From Roseiarcus sp963772555 (GTDB lineage: Bacteria; Pseudomonadota; Alphaproteobacteria; Rhizobiales; Beijerinckiaceae): a stretch of DNA of 64,000 bases. The DNA lies in the NCBI GenBank assembly GCA_963772555.1, contig CAVYXQ010000008.1:124001-188000 (forward strand). The letters run 5' to 3'. The notes under the pieces were generated by a model, which saw nothing but the letters and a program-made list of their open reading frames with translations, searched no databases and was not told the DNA's origin. Of the stretch, positions 8,881-17,838 are shown one piece after another (the stretch's first letter is position 1; every line of letters starts with the position of its first letter). The translations under genes were made by a program, and so were the position numbers.

Positions 8881-9576
8881 ATGATCGTGGACTGGCGGAG
8901 CGCCGCTCCGACGACGGAGGTCGCCTTCCTGCTGGCGTTCCCGTCGCTGTTTTCGATCATCAACCCGATCGGCGGAGCGCTCATCTTCGACGCCGTCACG
9001 GCCAGCTTCAGTCACGCCGACCGAATCAAGGTCGCCGCGCGCGTCGGCGTCTATTCGCTCATGATCATGTTCGGCGCGCTCTGGGGCGGGGCCTATGTTC
9101 TGAGCTTCTTCGGCGTCTCGATCGATGCGGTACGGATCGCCGGCGGCACGGTGGTGGCGCTGAGCGGCTGGCAGCTTCTGACCTCCCCGGACAACTACGC
9201 CGACCGCAAGAACCGGGACCGGCAGGCGGCGGCGAAGGACCCGGAGCGCGATCCGCTGCAGATGGCCTTCTTTCCGCTGACGCTTCCCTTCACCACCGGA
9301 CCCGGCACAATCGCCGTCGCGATCACCCTCGGGGCCGAGCGCCCGTCGAGCGGCCTCGGTCTCTTGGCGTTCTTCGTGGGCGTCAGCCTTGCCGCGGTCG
9401 CCAATGCGGCGATCATCTGGATCGCTTACCGTTTCGCCGACCGTGTCACCGATGTCATCGGGGCGACCGCGCGCCTCGTGGTGGTGCGGCTGACCGCGTT
9501 TCTCCTCATGTGCATCGGCGTGCAGATCCTGGTGTCCGCAATTGGCGATCTCATCGTGAAGTGGCGGCCGCTCTAG
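8881..9576 (+). CDS. MarC family membrane protein
   Basis: A 231-residue integral membrane protein with six predicted segments. It shows the family hallmarks SIINPIGGALIF near the N terminus and PLTLPFTTGPGTIAVAITLG in the middle. MarC/YhgN proteins are widespread inner-membrane proteins of unresolved function; the old link to multiple antibiotic resistance was not confirmed. The hydrophilic loop (DNYADRKNRDRQAAAKDPERD) is typical. ATG 8881 is selected over earlier in-frame starts because it sits at the usual distance from the first membrane helix. Confidence 0.85.
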   Translation: MIVDWRSAAPTTEVAFLLAFPSLFSIINPIGGALIFDAVTASFSHADRIKVAARVGVYSLMIMFGALWGGAYVLSFFGVSIDAVRIAGGTVVALSGWQLLTSPDNYADRKNRDRQAAAKDPERDPLQMAFFPLTLPFTTGPGTIAVAITLGAERPSSGLGLLAFFVGVSLAAVANAAIIWIAYRFADRVTDVIGATARLVVVRLTAFLLMCIGVQILVSAIGDLIVKWRPL

Positions 9577-9591
9577 CGGCCGCGACGCCGA

Positions 9592-9861
9592 TCACTTCCC
9601 GCCTGCAACCTCGATGTAGACATCGATCGGGTCAATCACCGAGTCCGCCGCCTTCGCCTTTTCAGTTTCCGCGCTGCCCATCGTCGCCTGCATTTTGGCA
9701 AGGTCGACATTCTCGCAGAGGATTGAAACGCGGTTTGCATCGGCGTGTTTGAAGATTCGATGGTTCGAGCAAAACTTCGAGAAAACGGCCTTGCGGTGCT
9801 CGCCGCCCTTCAGCCAAGTGTCCATATTGCCCACCGCGTGGGTAATCACCGCCATCGTCAT
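9592..9861 (-). CDS. small conserved hypothetical protein
   Basis: An 89-residue soluble protein, MTMAVITHAVGNMDTWLKGG to IDVYIEVAGGK. The beta-alpha-beta pattern and the ENVDLAKMQATMGSAE helix suggest a small dimeric alpha-beta barrel, but no family signature is certain. ATG 9861 has a GGGAGAAG site upstream. It converges on marC with a 15-base gap. Confidence 0.6.
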   Translation of the reverse strand: MTMAVITHAVGNMDTWLKGGEHRKAVFSKFCSNHRIFKHADANRVSILCENVDLAKMQATMGSAETEKAKAADSVIDPIDVYIEVAGGK

Positions 9862-10147
9862 CGCGCTTCTCCCTATTTTTGTCAGGCCGACCCGGAACGC
9901 GGTTGGCTTCGCAAGCTAAGCAGGCATTCTGATGCGGGCCAACGGATCAAGCCGGACCCATGTCGCCACAGAGACACTAAGCACACGAAAGATCAACGAG
10001 AGGGCTCGGCCTTTTTCGCGCCCTTCGCCTTGGGTGAATTTTCCGGCGAATCGCGTCGCGCCGCCCGCGTGGCCGCGCCGGCGCCCGGCGGCTTGGTTTG
10101 GAAGCGGGTTTTCCGCCTCGCGCTCAATTCCCTGTTCCTGGGCTGAT

Positions 10148-10167
10148 CAGGGAAAATCATTTCCCTG
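10148..10167. repeat. perfect hairpin (8-bp arms, 4-base loop)
   Basis: CAGGGAAA and TTTCCCTG flank ATCA, forming a perfect stem. No gene ends directly before it on either strand, so it is not an obvious terminator. Confidence 0.6.
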
Positions 10168-10263
10168 TTCTGTCTTTACCTTCCGCACGAGCCCATCCGC
10201 TGAACGAACTGAAAACCCGTGGAATTGCGCGCTAACCCGACGGCCGGCGGGGGCGATTTTTCG

Positions 10264-10292
10264 GTTATCAGCGATTATCAGGGATTATCAGG
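10264..10292. repeat. three tandem copies of a ~10-bp TTATCAGG unit
   Basis: Three successive TTATCAG copies at about ten-base spacing, followed by GGGAAAAACGGAAAAAC. The helical-turn phasing is suggestive of a protein-binding array, but nothing else supports that. Confidence 0.5.
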
Positions 10293-10390
10293 GAAAAACG
10301 GAAAAACAAGCAAAGCCGTCCGAACGCGTCGCTTGTGTGAATTTTCCATCGAACAGCGACTTCCTCGGACCCTTCGATGGGGCGGCTGCC

Positions 10391-11893
10391 TCAGGCGACT
10401 CGCGCCGCCTTCTCGGCCTTGTAGAGCGCGCGGTAGCGCCTGAGCCGCGGCGCCTGCAGCGCCGCCCGATCGGGGTCCGGCGTGAAAGCCCGCTGCGTCG
10501 GAGGCCGGGTGCAGACCGCCTCGACGTCGCCGGCGCCGGCCGCGAGCATGCCGAGCCGAGCGGCGCCGAGGGCGGCCCCGGCTTCGGCGCCTTGCGCCAA
10601 GTCGATCGTCAGCCCGGTCACGTCGGCGATCATCTGGCCCCAGAATTCGGACCGCGCGCCGCCGCCGACGAGCAGCGGCCGATCGGGACGCGCGCCGGCC
10701 GCGTCGAGGACGTCGACGCCGTCGGCGAAGGAAAAGGCGACGCCCTCCATCGCCGCGAAGACGAGCGCGTCGGCCCCATGTCCGGCCCGAAGCCCGGCGA
10801 ACATGCCGGTCGCCTCGGCGTCGTTGTAGGGCGTCCGCTCGCCGCTGAGATAGGGCAGGAAGACCGGCGCGTCGCGCACCGCCGCCTTGGATTGGGTGAA
10901 GGCTTGCGCGCCCGCCACGAGCGCCCCGATGTCATGCTCGCGGCCAAGGACGCCCGCGATCCAGGAGAGCGACGAGGCGGCTGACAACATGACCGACATG
11001 CCGTGCCAGCGGTCCGGCAGCGCATGACAGAAGGCGTGCAGCGTCCGCTCGGGTAGGCTGACATAGCGGTCGGTGACGGAAAAGACGACGCCCGACGTGC
11101 CGAGCGAGACGAAGCCCGCGCCGGGGCCGGTCGCCCCGACGCCGATGGCGGACGCCGCGTTGTCGCCGCCGCCGCCGGCGATCGGGATCCTGGCGCCCTC
11201 GAGTCCCCAGGCGCTGGCGATCGCGGGCCTGAGATGCGCCGAGACTTCCGAGCCCTCGACGAGGCCCGGCATCGCCGCCAGCGACAGGCCGGTCGCGGCG
11301 AGCAGGACCTCGTCCCAGCGCCGCTTCGCCACGTCGAGCCAGGAGGTGCCCGAGGCGTCCGACATCTCCGACACGGCTTCGCCGGAGAGGCGCAGACGGA
11401 CATAGTCCTTGGGCAGAAGCACGCGTCGCGTCGCCTTGGCGACGTCAGGCTCGTGCGCCGCGACCCACAGCATCTTCGGCGCGGTGAACCCGGGCATGAC
11501 AAGATTGCCGGTGCGTTTCTCGACGTCGGGAACGCGCCGCTTGAGCTCGACGCATTCGGCGAAGGCGCGGCCGTCGTTCCACAGGATCGCCGGGCGGAGC
11601 GGCTTGTCGTCCGCGCCGAGGAGGGTCGCGCCGTGCATCTGGCCGGAAAGGCCGATGCCCGCGAGCGCAGCGAGGCGCGCAGGCGCATGCCGGCGGATCG
11701 CTGCGACCGCCGCCTCGACGCCCTCGAACCAGTCCTCCGGGTCCTGCTCGCTCCACAGAGGGCGCGGGCGCGATACGCTCAAGGCGGCGGAGGCTTCGGC
11801 GACGACTTGCTGGTCGGCGCCGATCAGCAGCGCCTTGACCGACGAAGTGCCGATATCGAGCCCGAGGAACGTCGCCCCATCCTGTTCAGCCAT
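10391..11893 (-). CDS. xylB: xylulokinase
   Basis: A FGGY-family sugar kinase of 500 residues that phosphorylates D-xylulose to xylulose-5-phosphate. Evidence: N-terminal FLGLDIGTSSVKALL, substrate-contact GLSGQMHGATLL followed by ILWNDGR, the aspartate-containing GGGGDNAASAIG, LGTSGVVFSV, and the C-terminal LLVGGGARSEFWGQMIADVTG nucleotide loop. Length is typical. ATG 11893 has a GGGAGGAAGAG site. The usual partners xylA and a xylose ABC transporter are not adjacent, so the pathway assignment rests on sequence alone. Confidence 0.92.
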   Translation of the reverse strand: MAEQDGATFLGLDIGTSSVKALLIGADQQVVAEASAALSVSRPRPLWSEQDPEDWFEGVEAAVAAIRRHAPARLAALAGIGLSGQMHGATLLGADDKPLRPAILWNDGRAFAECVELKRRVPDVEKRTGNLVMPGFTAPKMLWVAAHEPDVAKATRRVLLPKDYVRLRLSGEAVSEMSDASGTSWLDVAKRRWDEVLLAATGLSLAAMPGLVEGSEVSAHLRPAIASAWGLEGARIPIAGGGGDNAASAIGVGATGPGAGFVSLGTSGVVFSVTDRYVSLPERTLHAFCHALPDRWHGMSVMLSAASSLSWIAGVLGREHDIGALVAGAQAFTQSKAAVRDAPVFLPYLSGERTPYNDAEATGMFAGLRAGHGADALVFAAMEGVAFSFADGVDVLDAAGARPDRPLLVGGGARSEFWGQMIADVTGLTIDLAQGAEAGAALGAARLGMLAAGAGDVEAVCTRPPTQRAFTPDPDRAALQAPRLRRYRALYKAEKAARVA

Positions 11894-11995
11894 CTCTTCC
11901 TCCCAACCGCCGTCGCCCTCACCATAAAGGCAAGCGGCCGTGCTTGTCGCGGGGCGACTAAGACGGGGCAGACGCTGTTTGCCGCCTCAAACGAA

Positions 11996-12020
11996 AAGCC
12001 CCGGCTTTTCGCCGGGGCTT
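11996..12020 (-). terminator. rho-independent terminator of the cold-shock gene
   Basis: A perfect ten-base-pair stem (AAGCCCCGGC / GCCGGGGCTT) with a five-base loop. On the minus strand it is followed by TTTTCGTTT. It lies 41 bases downstream of the cold-shock gene stop. Confidence 0.85.
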
Positions 12021-12061
12021 CCTACCGCTGGAGATGTGCGACTTTGTTTGTTCGATTGAAG

Positions 12062-12271
12062 TCAGGCGACTTTCAGGTTCCCGGCCGAAGACCGTCCGGT
12101 GCGCTTGTCGGCGACGATCTCGTAGGCGAGCTTCTGCCCTTCGTTAAGGTCGCGCAAGCCGGCCCGCTCAACCGCGCTGATGTGGACAAACACATCCTTG
12201 CCGCCGTCGTCAGGCTGAATGAACCCAAATCCCTTAGTCGCGTTGAACCATTTGACGGTTCCCGTAGCCAT
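12062..12271 (-). CDS. cold-shock protein (CspA family)
   Basis: A 69-residue single OB-fold RNA chaperone. RNP1-like KGFGFIQPDDGG and RNP2-like VFVHISAVERAGL are intact, and the N terminus MATGTVKWFNATKGFGFI is canonical. ATG 12271 is chosen because the family begins exactly there, although the frame extends upstream. A long leader (12272 to about 12360) is likely, as usual for csp mRNAs. The gene ends at a strong rho-independent terminator and is monocistronic. Confidence 0.95.
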   Translation of the reverse strand: MATGTVKWFNATKGFGFIQPDDGGKDVFVHISAVERAGLRDLNEGQKLAYEIVADKRTGRSSAGNLKVA

Positions 12272-12533
12272 AGAAAGATCCCGTAGTGCTAGTGTAGTGA
12301 ACGAAGGCGCCACGCCGCGCTCCGCTATCGAATGCGGAAGGTATGATCGGCACGCATCAGGAGACACGAAACCAAGTCGTCGTTTCGAACATCGATGGTG
12401 ATTGCATAGCGGCGGAACGTGGTAAATTCATGGCTCGGCCGGTCCGGCGCGTCCGCCGGGCGCATCCGGTAATCGGGAGCCAACCGCCGATTGTTCGACG
12501 TCAAGCTGCACCTGGTGAACCGGCGTTGGCGTC

Positions 12534-13817
12534 TCAAATCCATGCTCCGAGCGCATGCGCAATCTGGGCGCCGGCTTCGTAATAAGCCTCGCGAAGCTGG
12601 GGCATTCGCGGCGCGTCCGGCGTCGTGACGGGGAGCGGCAGGTCCTTCTCGGCGATCCGGCCGAGAATGTGATCGGCGAGCACCCGGCCGAAGACCGTTC
12701 CAGTGCCGATGCCGCGGCCGTTATAGCCACAAAAAGCGACCACATTCTCGGCCAGCCGGTGGAATTGCGGCAGCGCGTTGTCGGTCATGCCGATCATGCC
12801 GTACCATTGCGAGTCGAATGCGACCGGGCCGATGCCCGGGAAGAGTTTCTTCAGCGCGCGCTTCGCCCACGCGCGATGGACCGCGAGCCCCGTGCCGCGG
12901 AGCGCGCCGACGCTGCCGAACACGAGGCGCCCGGCGCGGTCGAGGCGGAACGAACTGAGGATCGTCCGGGTATCCCAGCAGCCTTCGCCACCCGGCAGGA
13001 TCGAGGTTCGCTGCTCCGCCCCGAGCGGCGCTGCGGCGAAATTGAAATACGGCAGTAGCACCTGCTCGCGTCGTCCCTGCGGCCACGGCGCGCCTCCGTA
13101 GGCGTCCGTCGCGATCACAATCCAGTCTGCGGCGACGGCGCCGGCATCGGTTCGAAGCGTCCATTTGCCGTTCGACCGTTCGGCCGCCCGAACCGCGCTC
13201 TGCGTATGGACGGCGGCCCCGGCGCCGATGGCCGCTCGGGCGAGACCGCGGACATAGGCGAGCGGCTGGAGCGTTCCGGCCCGCAAGTCGAGAAGCGCTC
13301 CGGCATAGGCCATCGAGCCGGTCCGCTTGGCGGTCTCCGCGGCCGAGAGCGCGCGCACCGGCGCGCCGCGCGCTCTCCACTGCTCAGCGCGCTCCTCGAT
13401 TTCCTTCATTCCCGCCGCCCCGACCGCGCAATGCAGCGTGCCGTTGCGCACCGCCTCGCAATCGATCACGTGGTTCTCGATCATATCCCAGACTGCGGCA
13501 GGCCCGCTTCCTAGCAGCGTCAGGATTCGCTCGCCGTAGTCCGCGCCGAGGGCCTTCGGAATGTCGCTCGGCATGACCCACATACCGGCGTTGACCAGGC
13601 CGACATTGCGGCCCGCCGCGCCGAAGCCGATCTCGACCGCCTCGAGCGCCACGACCTTCGCACCCGCCTCGGCGAGGCGCAGCGCCGCCGCAAGGCCGGT
13701 GTATCCGCAGCCGACGACCGCCACGTCGACCCGGAGGTCGCCGGAAAGCGGCTCGGTCGGCGGCGGCGCGGGAGCGGTCTTCTCCCAAAGACCATGGGAA
13801 AGCGGATCGTTGTTCAT
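12534..13817 (-). CDS. FAD-dependent oxidoreductase (DAO family, PuuB-like)
   Basis: A 427-residue flavoprotein of the D-amino-acid oxidase superfamily. The Rossmann motif DVAVVGCGYTGLAAALRLAEAGAKVVALEA lies near residues 30-60 and the C-terminal FAD contact is GYNGRGIGTGTVFGRVLADHI. Overall resemblance is to gamma-glutamylputrescine oxidoreductase and related amine oxidases, which would give it a role in polyamine or amino-acid use. Exact substrate is not decided. The start MNNDPLSHGLWEK at 13817 matches family N termini; the frame continues upstream to 13898. Confidence 0.82.
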   Translation of the reverse strand: MNNDPLSHGLWEKTAPAPPPTEPLSGDLRVDVAVVGCGYTGLAAALRLAEAGAKVVALEAVEIGFGAAGRNVGLVNAGMWVMPSDIPKALGADYGERILTLLGSGPAAVWDMIENHVIDCEAVRNGTLHCAVGAAGMKEIEERAEQWRARGAPVRALSAAETAKRTGSMAYAGALLDLRAGTLQPLAYVRGLARAAIGAGAAVHTQSAVRAAERSNGKWTLRTDAGAVAADWIVIATDAYGGAPWPQGRREQVLLPYFNFAAAPLGAEQRTSILPGGEGCWDTRTILSSFRLDRAGRLVFGSVGALRGTGLAVHRAWAKRALKKLFPGIGPVAFDSQWYGMIGMTDNALPQFHRLAENVVAFCGYNGRGIGTGTVFGRVLADHILGRIAEKDLPLPVTTPDAPRMPQLREAYYEAGAQIAHALGAWI

Positions 13818-13938
13818 TGCCCTTGAACCCGAGGCGAAGCGCGGCCCTTCCTGAAGGCGGGCCTCGACGCCTTCGTAAGCGCCCCATATAGATCGCACAA
13901 CGCCGCCCGCGCTCCCGTCGCCAACGAAGAGCCTGCCA

Positions 13939-15142
13939 ATGACCGCCCATCACGGCCCGAGCCTTGGTCCTTTCCAGTGGGACGATCCGCTGCTCCTCGA
14001 AAGCCAGCTCAGCGAGGACGAGCGGATGATCCGCGACACGGCGCGCGAAGTCGCCGCGAGGGAACTGAAGCCCCGCGTCGAGCGCGCCTATCTCGAGGAA
14101 AAGACCGATCCGGCGGTCTTTCGCCTCATGGGCGAGGCGGGCCTCATCGGCGTGACCCTGCCGGAGGAGTTCGGCTGCGCCAACGCCGGCTATGTCGCCT
14201 ATGGCCTCGTCGCGCGCGAGATCGAACGGATCGATTTCGGGTTTCCGCTCGATGATGAGCGTGCAGAGTTCGCTGGTGATGTATCCGATCTACGCCTATG
14301 GCGACGACAATCAGCGGCGGAAATATCTGCCGCGTCTGGCGCGCGGCGAGCTCATCGGCTGCTTCGGCCTCACCGAGCCGGATGCGGGCTCCGATCCGGG
14401 CGGCATGAAAACCCATGCCGAGAAGACGGCGGGCGGCTATCGCCTCAACGGCGCCAAGACCTGGATCAGCAACGCGCCGATCGCCGACGTCTTCGTCGTC
14501 TGGGCGAAGTCGGCGGCGCATGACGGACAGATCCGCGGCTTCATTCTCGAGAAGGGCATGAAAGGCCTCTCCGCCCCCAAGATCGAGGGCAAGCTCAGCT
14601 TGCGCGTCTCGATCACCGGCGAGATCGTCCTCGACAATGTCGAGGTCCCCGAGGCGGCGCTGCTGCCGAACGTCGAGGGCCTGAAGGGGCCGTTCGGCTG
14701 CCTCAACCGCGCCCGCTACGGCATCTCCTGGGGCGCGATGGGCGCGGCGGAGGACTGCTGGCTGCGCGCCCGCCAGTACGGCCTCGACCGCAAGCAGTTT
14801 GGCCGACCGCTCGCAGCGACCCAGCTCTTCCAGAAGAAGCTCGCCGACATGCAGACGAAGATCGCGCTCGGGCTGCAGGCTTCGCTGCGCGTCGGCCGCC
14901 TCCTCGAGGAAGGGCGCGCCGCGCCGGAGATGATCTCGCTCGTCAAACGCAACAATTGCGGCGAGGCCCTCGACATCGCCCGCATGGCGCGCGACATGCA
15001 CGGCGGCAACGGCATCCAGATCGAGTACCAGGTGATGCGCCACCTCGCCAATCTGGAGACGGTCAACACCTACGAAGGCACGCACGACGTCCACGCGCTG
15101 ATCCTCGGGCGCGCCCAGACGGGCCTGCAGGCCTTTTTCTAA
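13939..15142 (+). pseudogene. glutaryl-CoA dehydrogenase-like acyl-CoA dehydrogenase, frameshifted
   Basis: Together two frames encode a roughly 400-residue acyl-CoA dehydrogenase closest to glutaryl-CoA dehydrogenase. The first frame gives MTAHHGPSLGPFQWDDPLLL to REIERID. The second gives SGFRSMMSVQSSLVMYPIYAYG, CFGLTEPDAGSDPGGM, the Arg substrate contact, and the catalytic glutamate in NTYEGTHDVHALILGRAQTG. The break is one extra T within 14235-14237 (GATTTCGG where GATTCGG restores the family sequence IDSGFRSMMSVQ). All catalytic residues survive, so the shift could be recent or a sequencing error. The adjacent class III CoA-transferase supports a glutarate or lysine degradation role. Confidence 0.85.
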
Positions 15143-15148
15143 AATCCG

Positions 15149-16288
15149 ATGGGCGCCCTTTCCGGCGTACGCGTCGTCGAACTCGCGCGCATCCTCGCTG
15201 GCCCGTGGATCGGCCAGTCGCTGGCCGATCTCGGCGCCGACGTCGTCAAGGTCGAGAGCCCGGAAGGCGACGACACGCGCCGCTGGGGCCCGCCGTTCAT
15301 CGAGACGGACGGCGAGCGCGCGGCGGCGTATTTTCATTGCTGCAATCGCGGCAAGCGCTCGATCGTCGCCGACTTTGCGACGGATCGCGGCCGCGAGATC
15401 GTGCGCCGTCTTGCGGCGCGTTCCGACGTGCTGATCGAGAATTTCAAAGTCGGCGGCCTGGCGAAATTCGGCCTCGACTACGAAAGCCTTCATGCGCTCA
15501 ATCCGCGCCTCGTCTATTGCTCGCTCACGGGCTTCGGTCAGACGGGTCCCTACGCCGAGCGCGCCGGCTACGACTATCTGATCCAGGGCATGTCCGGCTA
15601 CATGGACCTCACCGGCGATCCGAGCGGCGAGCCGCAGAAAGTCGGCGTCGCCGTCTGCGATCTCTTCACCGGGCTCTACGGCGTCATCGCCATCGAGGCG
15701 GCGCTGATCGCCCGCGAGCGCACGGGACGCGGGCAGCAGATCGACCTCGCGCTTCTTGACACGATGGGGGCCATGCTCGCCAATCAGGCGATGAACTATC
15801 TCGCCTCCGGCGTCGCGCCGCGCCGTATGGGCAATCTCCATCCCAATATCGCGCCCTACCAGACCTTTCGCGTCGCCGACGGCTATCTGATCGTCGCGGT
15901 CGGCAACGACGGGCAATTCGCCAGGCTCTGCGCTGCTCTCGGGCTCGACGCGCTCGCCGACGATGAGCGCTTTGCGACCAACGCGGCGCGTGTCGCCAAT
16001 CGGGCGGAGCTGGAGCGGGAGCTGACCGCGAAGATGCGAACCTGGTCTCGCGACGAACTTCTGGCGGCGCTCGAGCGGGCCGTCGTTCCGGCCGGACCGA
16101 TCAACACGGTCGCCGATCTTTTCGCCGACCCTCAGTTCATCGCCCGCGGCATGCGGATCGCGCCGCAAGGGACGCCCGGGGTTCGCAGCCCGATCGTCAT
16201 GAGCGACAGCGCGCTCAGCCTCGAGCGCCGCTCGCCGCGGCTCGGCGAGCATCAGCAGGAGATCCTGCGCGAGATCGGGCTCGGCTGA
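15149..16288 (+). CDS. class III CoA-transferase (CaiB/BaiF family)
   Basis: A 379-residue CoA-transferase. It has N-terminal GVRVVELARILAGPWIGQSLADLGADVVKVESPEGDD, the catalytic-aspartate region DLFTGLYGVIAIEAALIARERTGRGQQID, and a C-terminal GTPGVRSPIVMS loop. It starts six bases after the glutaryl-CoA dehydrogenase-like gene, so the pair is an operon. In many alphaproteobacteria this pairing marks a succinyl-CoA:glutarate CoA-transferase that activates glutarate for the dehydrogenase. That specificity is inferred from context, not from residues. Confidence 0.88.
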   Translation: MGALSGVRVVELARILAGPWIGQSLADLGADVVKVESPEGDDTRRWGPPFIETDGERAAAYFHCCNRGKRSIVADFATDRGREIVRRLAARSDVLIENFKVGGLAKFGLDYESLHALNPRLVYCSLTGFGQTGPYAERAGYDYLIQGMSGYMDLTGDPSGEPQKVGVAVCDLFTGLYGVIAIEAALIARERTGRGQQIDLALLDTMGAMLANQAMNYLASGVAPRRMGNLHPNIAPYQTFRVADGYLIVAVGNDGQFARLCAALGLDALADDERFATNAARVANRAELERELTAKMRTWSRDELLAALERAVVPAGPINTVADLFADPQFIARGMRIAPQGTPGVRSPIVMSDSALSLERRSPRLGEHQQEILREIGLG

Positions 16289-16352
16289 GCCAGGCCGCTC
16301 GCTTGACGGCGAAGGAAGCCGCGCGGCAAATGGCGAATTGAAAGAGGCATCG

Positions 16353-16958
16353 ATGAGCGCCATCCGGAACGTTTGCGTCTATTGCGGTTCGAGCCCGGGA
16401 AACGACCCGCGCTTCGGCGACGCTGCGGAAGCGTTCGGGCGCATTCTGGCGGCGGAGGGAATTGGGCTCGTCTACGGCGGCGGCGGCAACGGACTGATGG
16501 GCCGTATCGCGCGCGCCACGCTCTCCGCCGGCGGCTATGTCACGGGGATCATCCCCAGCTTCCTGGTGCGCAAGGAGCACGCGCTGACCGCGGTGCAGGA
16601 AATGCTCGTCGTCGAGGATATGCACGAGCGCAAGCGGGCGATGTTCGACCGCGCCGACGCCTTCGTCGCGCTGCCGGGCGGTGTCGGCACGGTCGAGGAG
16701 CTGGTCGAACAGATGACCTGGGCGCAGCTCGAGCGCCACGCCAAACCGGTGTTGATCGCCAATATCGCCGGCTTCTGGCGGCCGCTGCTGGCGCTCTTCG
16801 CCCATATGAACAACCAGGGGTTCATCCGCCACGGCTTCGAGCTTCGCTACCTCGTGGCGGAAAAGGTCGAGGACATCGTGCCGATGCTGCGCGCCGCCGC
16901 CGAGCGCCAGCGGATCGACAGCGAGCCGCAAGAGACGCCCTCGCTGCGAAACATGTAG
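16353..16958 (+). CDS. LOG family protein (TIGR00730, putative cytokinin riboside phosphoribohydrolase)
   Basis: A 201-residue LOG protein. CVYCGSSPGNDPRF, the nucleotide loop LVYGGGGNGLMG and the diagnostic LPGGVGTVEELVEQMTW motif are all intact. LOG enzymes release free base from nucleoside 5'-monophosphates; in bacteria they may serve nucleotide salvage rather than hormone making. ATG 16353 follows AAGAGG. It converges on sodB across a palindromic repeat. Confidence 0.88.
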   Translation: MSAIRNVCVYCGSSPGNDPRFGDAAEAFGRILAAEGIGLVYGGGGNGLMGRIARATLSAGGYVTGIIPSFLVRKEHALTAVQEMLVVEDMHERKRAMFDRADAFVALPGGVGTVEELVEQMTWAQLERHAKPVLIANIAGFWRPLLALFAHMNNQGFIRHGFELRYLVAEKVEDIVPMLRAAAERQRIDSEPQETPSLRNM

Positions 16959-16963
16959 GGCGT

Positions 16964-17018
16964 TCCCTTCTCCCGCAAGGGGAGAAGGGGCGCGCTGCCC
17001 CCGTGGGCGAGGGCGGGC
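16964..17018. repeat. palindromic intergenic repeat, probable bidirectional terminator
   Basis: CCTTCTCC and GGAGAAGG arms around CGCAAG, followed by a C/G-rich tail. It lies exactly between the convergent LOG and sodB genes. It belongs to the repeat family also found at 7065, 22346, 41972 and 56517. Confidence 0.65.
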
Positions 17019-17024
17019 GTCGCG

Positions 17025-17621
17025 TTACTTCTGGCCGAAGAGTTCCGCCACGTATTCCCAATTGACGAGGTGGTCGACCCAGGCCTTCAGATAGTCAGGC
17101 CGGCGGTTGCGATAATCGATGTAATAGGAATGCTCCCAGACGTCGATGCCGAGGATCGGCTTGCCGCCATGAACGAGCGGGTTCTCGCCGTTGGCGGTCT
17201 TGGTCGCCTCGACCTTGCCGTTCCTCAAGGTGAGCCAGCACCAGCCCGAGCCGAACTGCGTCAGCCCGGCCTGAACCAGGTCCTCCTTGGCCTTGTCGAT
17301 CGAGCCGAACGAATCCTTGAGCGCCTTCTCGACCTCGCCGGGAATCTTGCTGCCGCCGCCATTCGGCTTCATCCAGCGCCAAAAGTGGATGTGATTGTAG
17401 TGCTGGCCCGCATTGTTGAACACGGCCGCGTTCTTGCCGAAGGAACCCTTGACGATCTCCTCGAGAGGCTTGCCCTCCCATTCCGTGCCCTTGAGCGCGG
17501 CGTTGCCATTGTTGACGTAAGCCAAATGATGCTTGTCGTGATGGTATTCCAGCGTCTCGCGCGACATGTAGGGCCCCAGCGCGTCATAGGCGTAGGGGAG
17601 GTCGGGAAGGGAGAAACTCAT
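17025..17621 (-). CDS. sodB: superoxide dismutase, Fe type
   Basis: A 198-residue Fe/Mn superoxide dismutase. Metal ligands are visible as His in LEYHHDKHHLAYV, His in NNAGQHYNHIHFWRWM, and Asp and His in GIDVWEHSYYIDYRNRRPDYL. The Gln in FNNAGQHYNH is the residue position that favours iron over manganese. No signal peptide is present, so it acts in the cytoplasm. The length and the PYAYDALGPYMSRETLEYHH start are canonical. Confidence 0.95.
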   Translation of the reverse strand: MSFSLPDLPYAYDALGPYMSRETLEYHHDKHHLAYVNNGNAALKGTEWEGKPLEEIVKGSFGKNAAVFNNAGQHYNHIHFWRWMKPNGGGSKIPGEVEKALKDSFGSIDKAKEDLVQAGLTQFGSGWCWLTLRNGKVEATKTANGENPLVHGGKPILGIDVWEHSYYIDYRNRRPDYLKAWVDHLVNWEYVAELFGQK

Positions 17622-17838
17622 GGCGCAGCTCCTTGGCGAGGTTGATGGCCGTCATATGCCGAAGAGATGCTACATCCCGTCGGGGGCGAAATTTTAACCG
17701 TCCGCGGGCGAGGCCGCAACAGAGGCAGCCTCGCCGACGTAAAGAGCGTGCGGGACCCGCCCCGTGCTCGCCTCCCTCCGAAGCGATTGCGCCGGGCGCC
17801 GCCGCTCGCGCCCGGGTCATTCGAAAGCGGCATAAGCC

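Larger units (their letters stand above)
9862..10390. other. intergenic region with hairpin and short tandem repeats
   Basis: About 530 bases without a supported gene. It contains a perfect hairpin at 10148-10167 and three tandem copies of a roughly 10-base GATTATCAGG unit at 10264-10292. Similar CAGGGAAA/TTATCAGG strings are common in rhizobial intergenic and integration-scar DNA, but I cannot identify an element. Confidence 0.5.

Noticed and set aside
14144..16363. Very long minus-strand open frame (739 codons) opposite the acyl-CoA dehydrogenase and CoA-transferase genes
   Set aside because: Antisense frames stay open by chance in high-GC DNA; it has no recognisable domain, and the opposite strand encodes clear enzymes.
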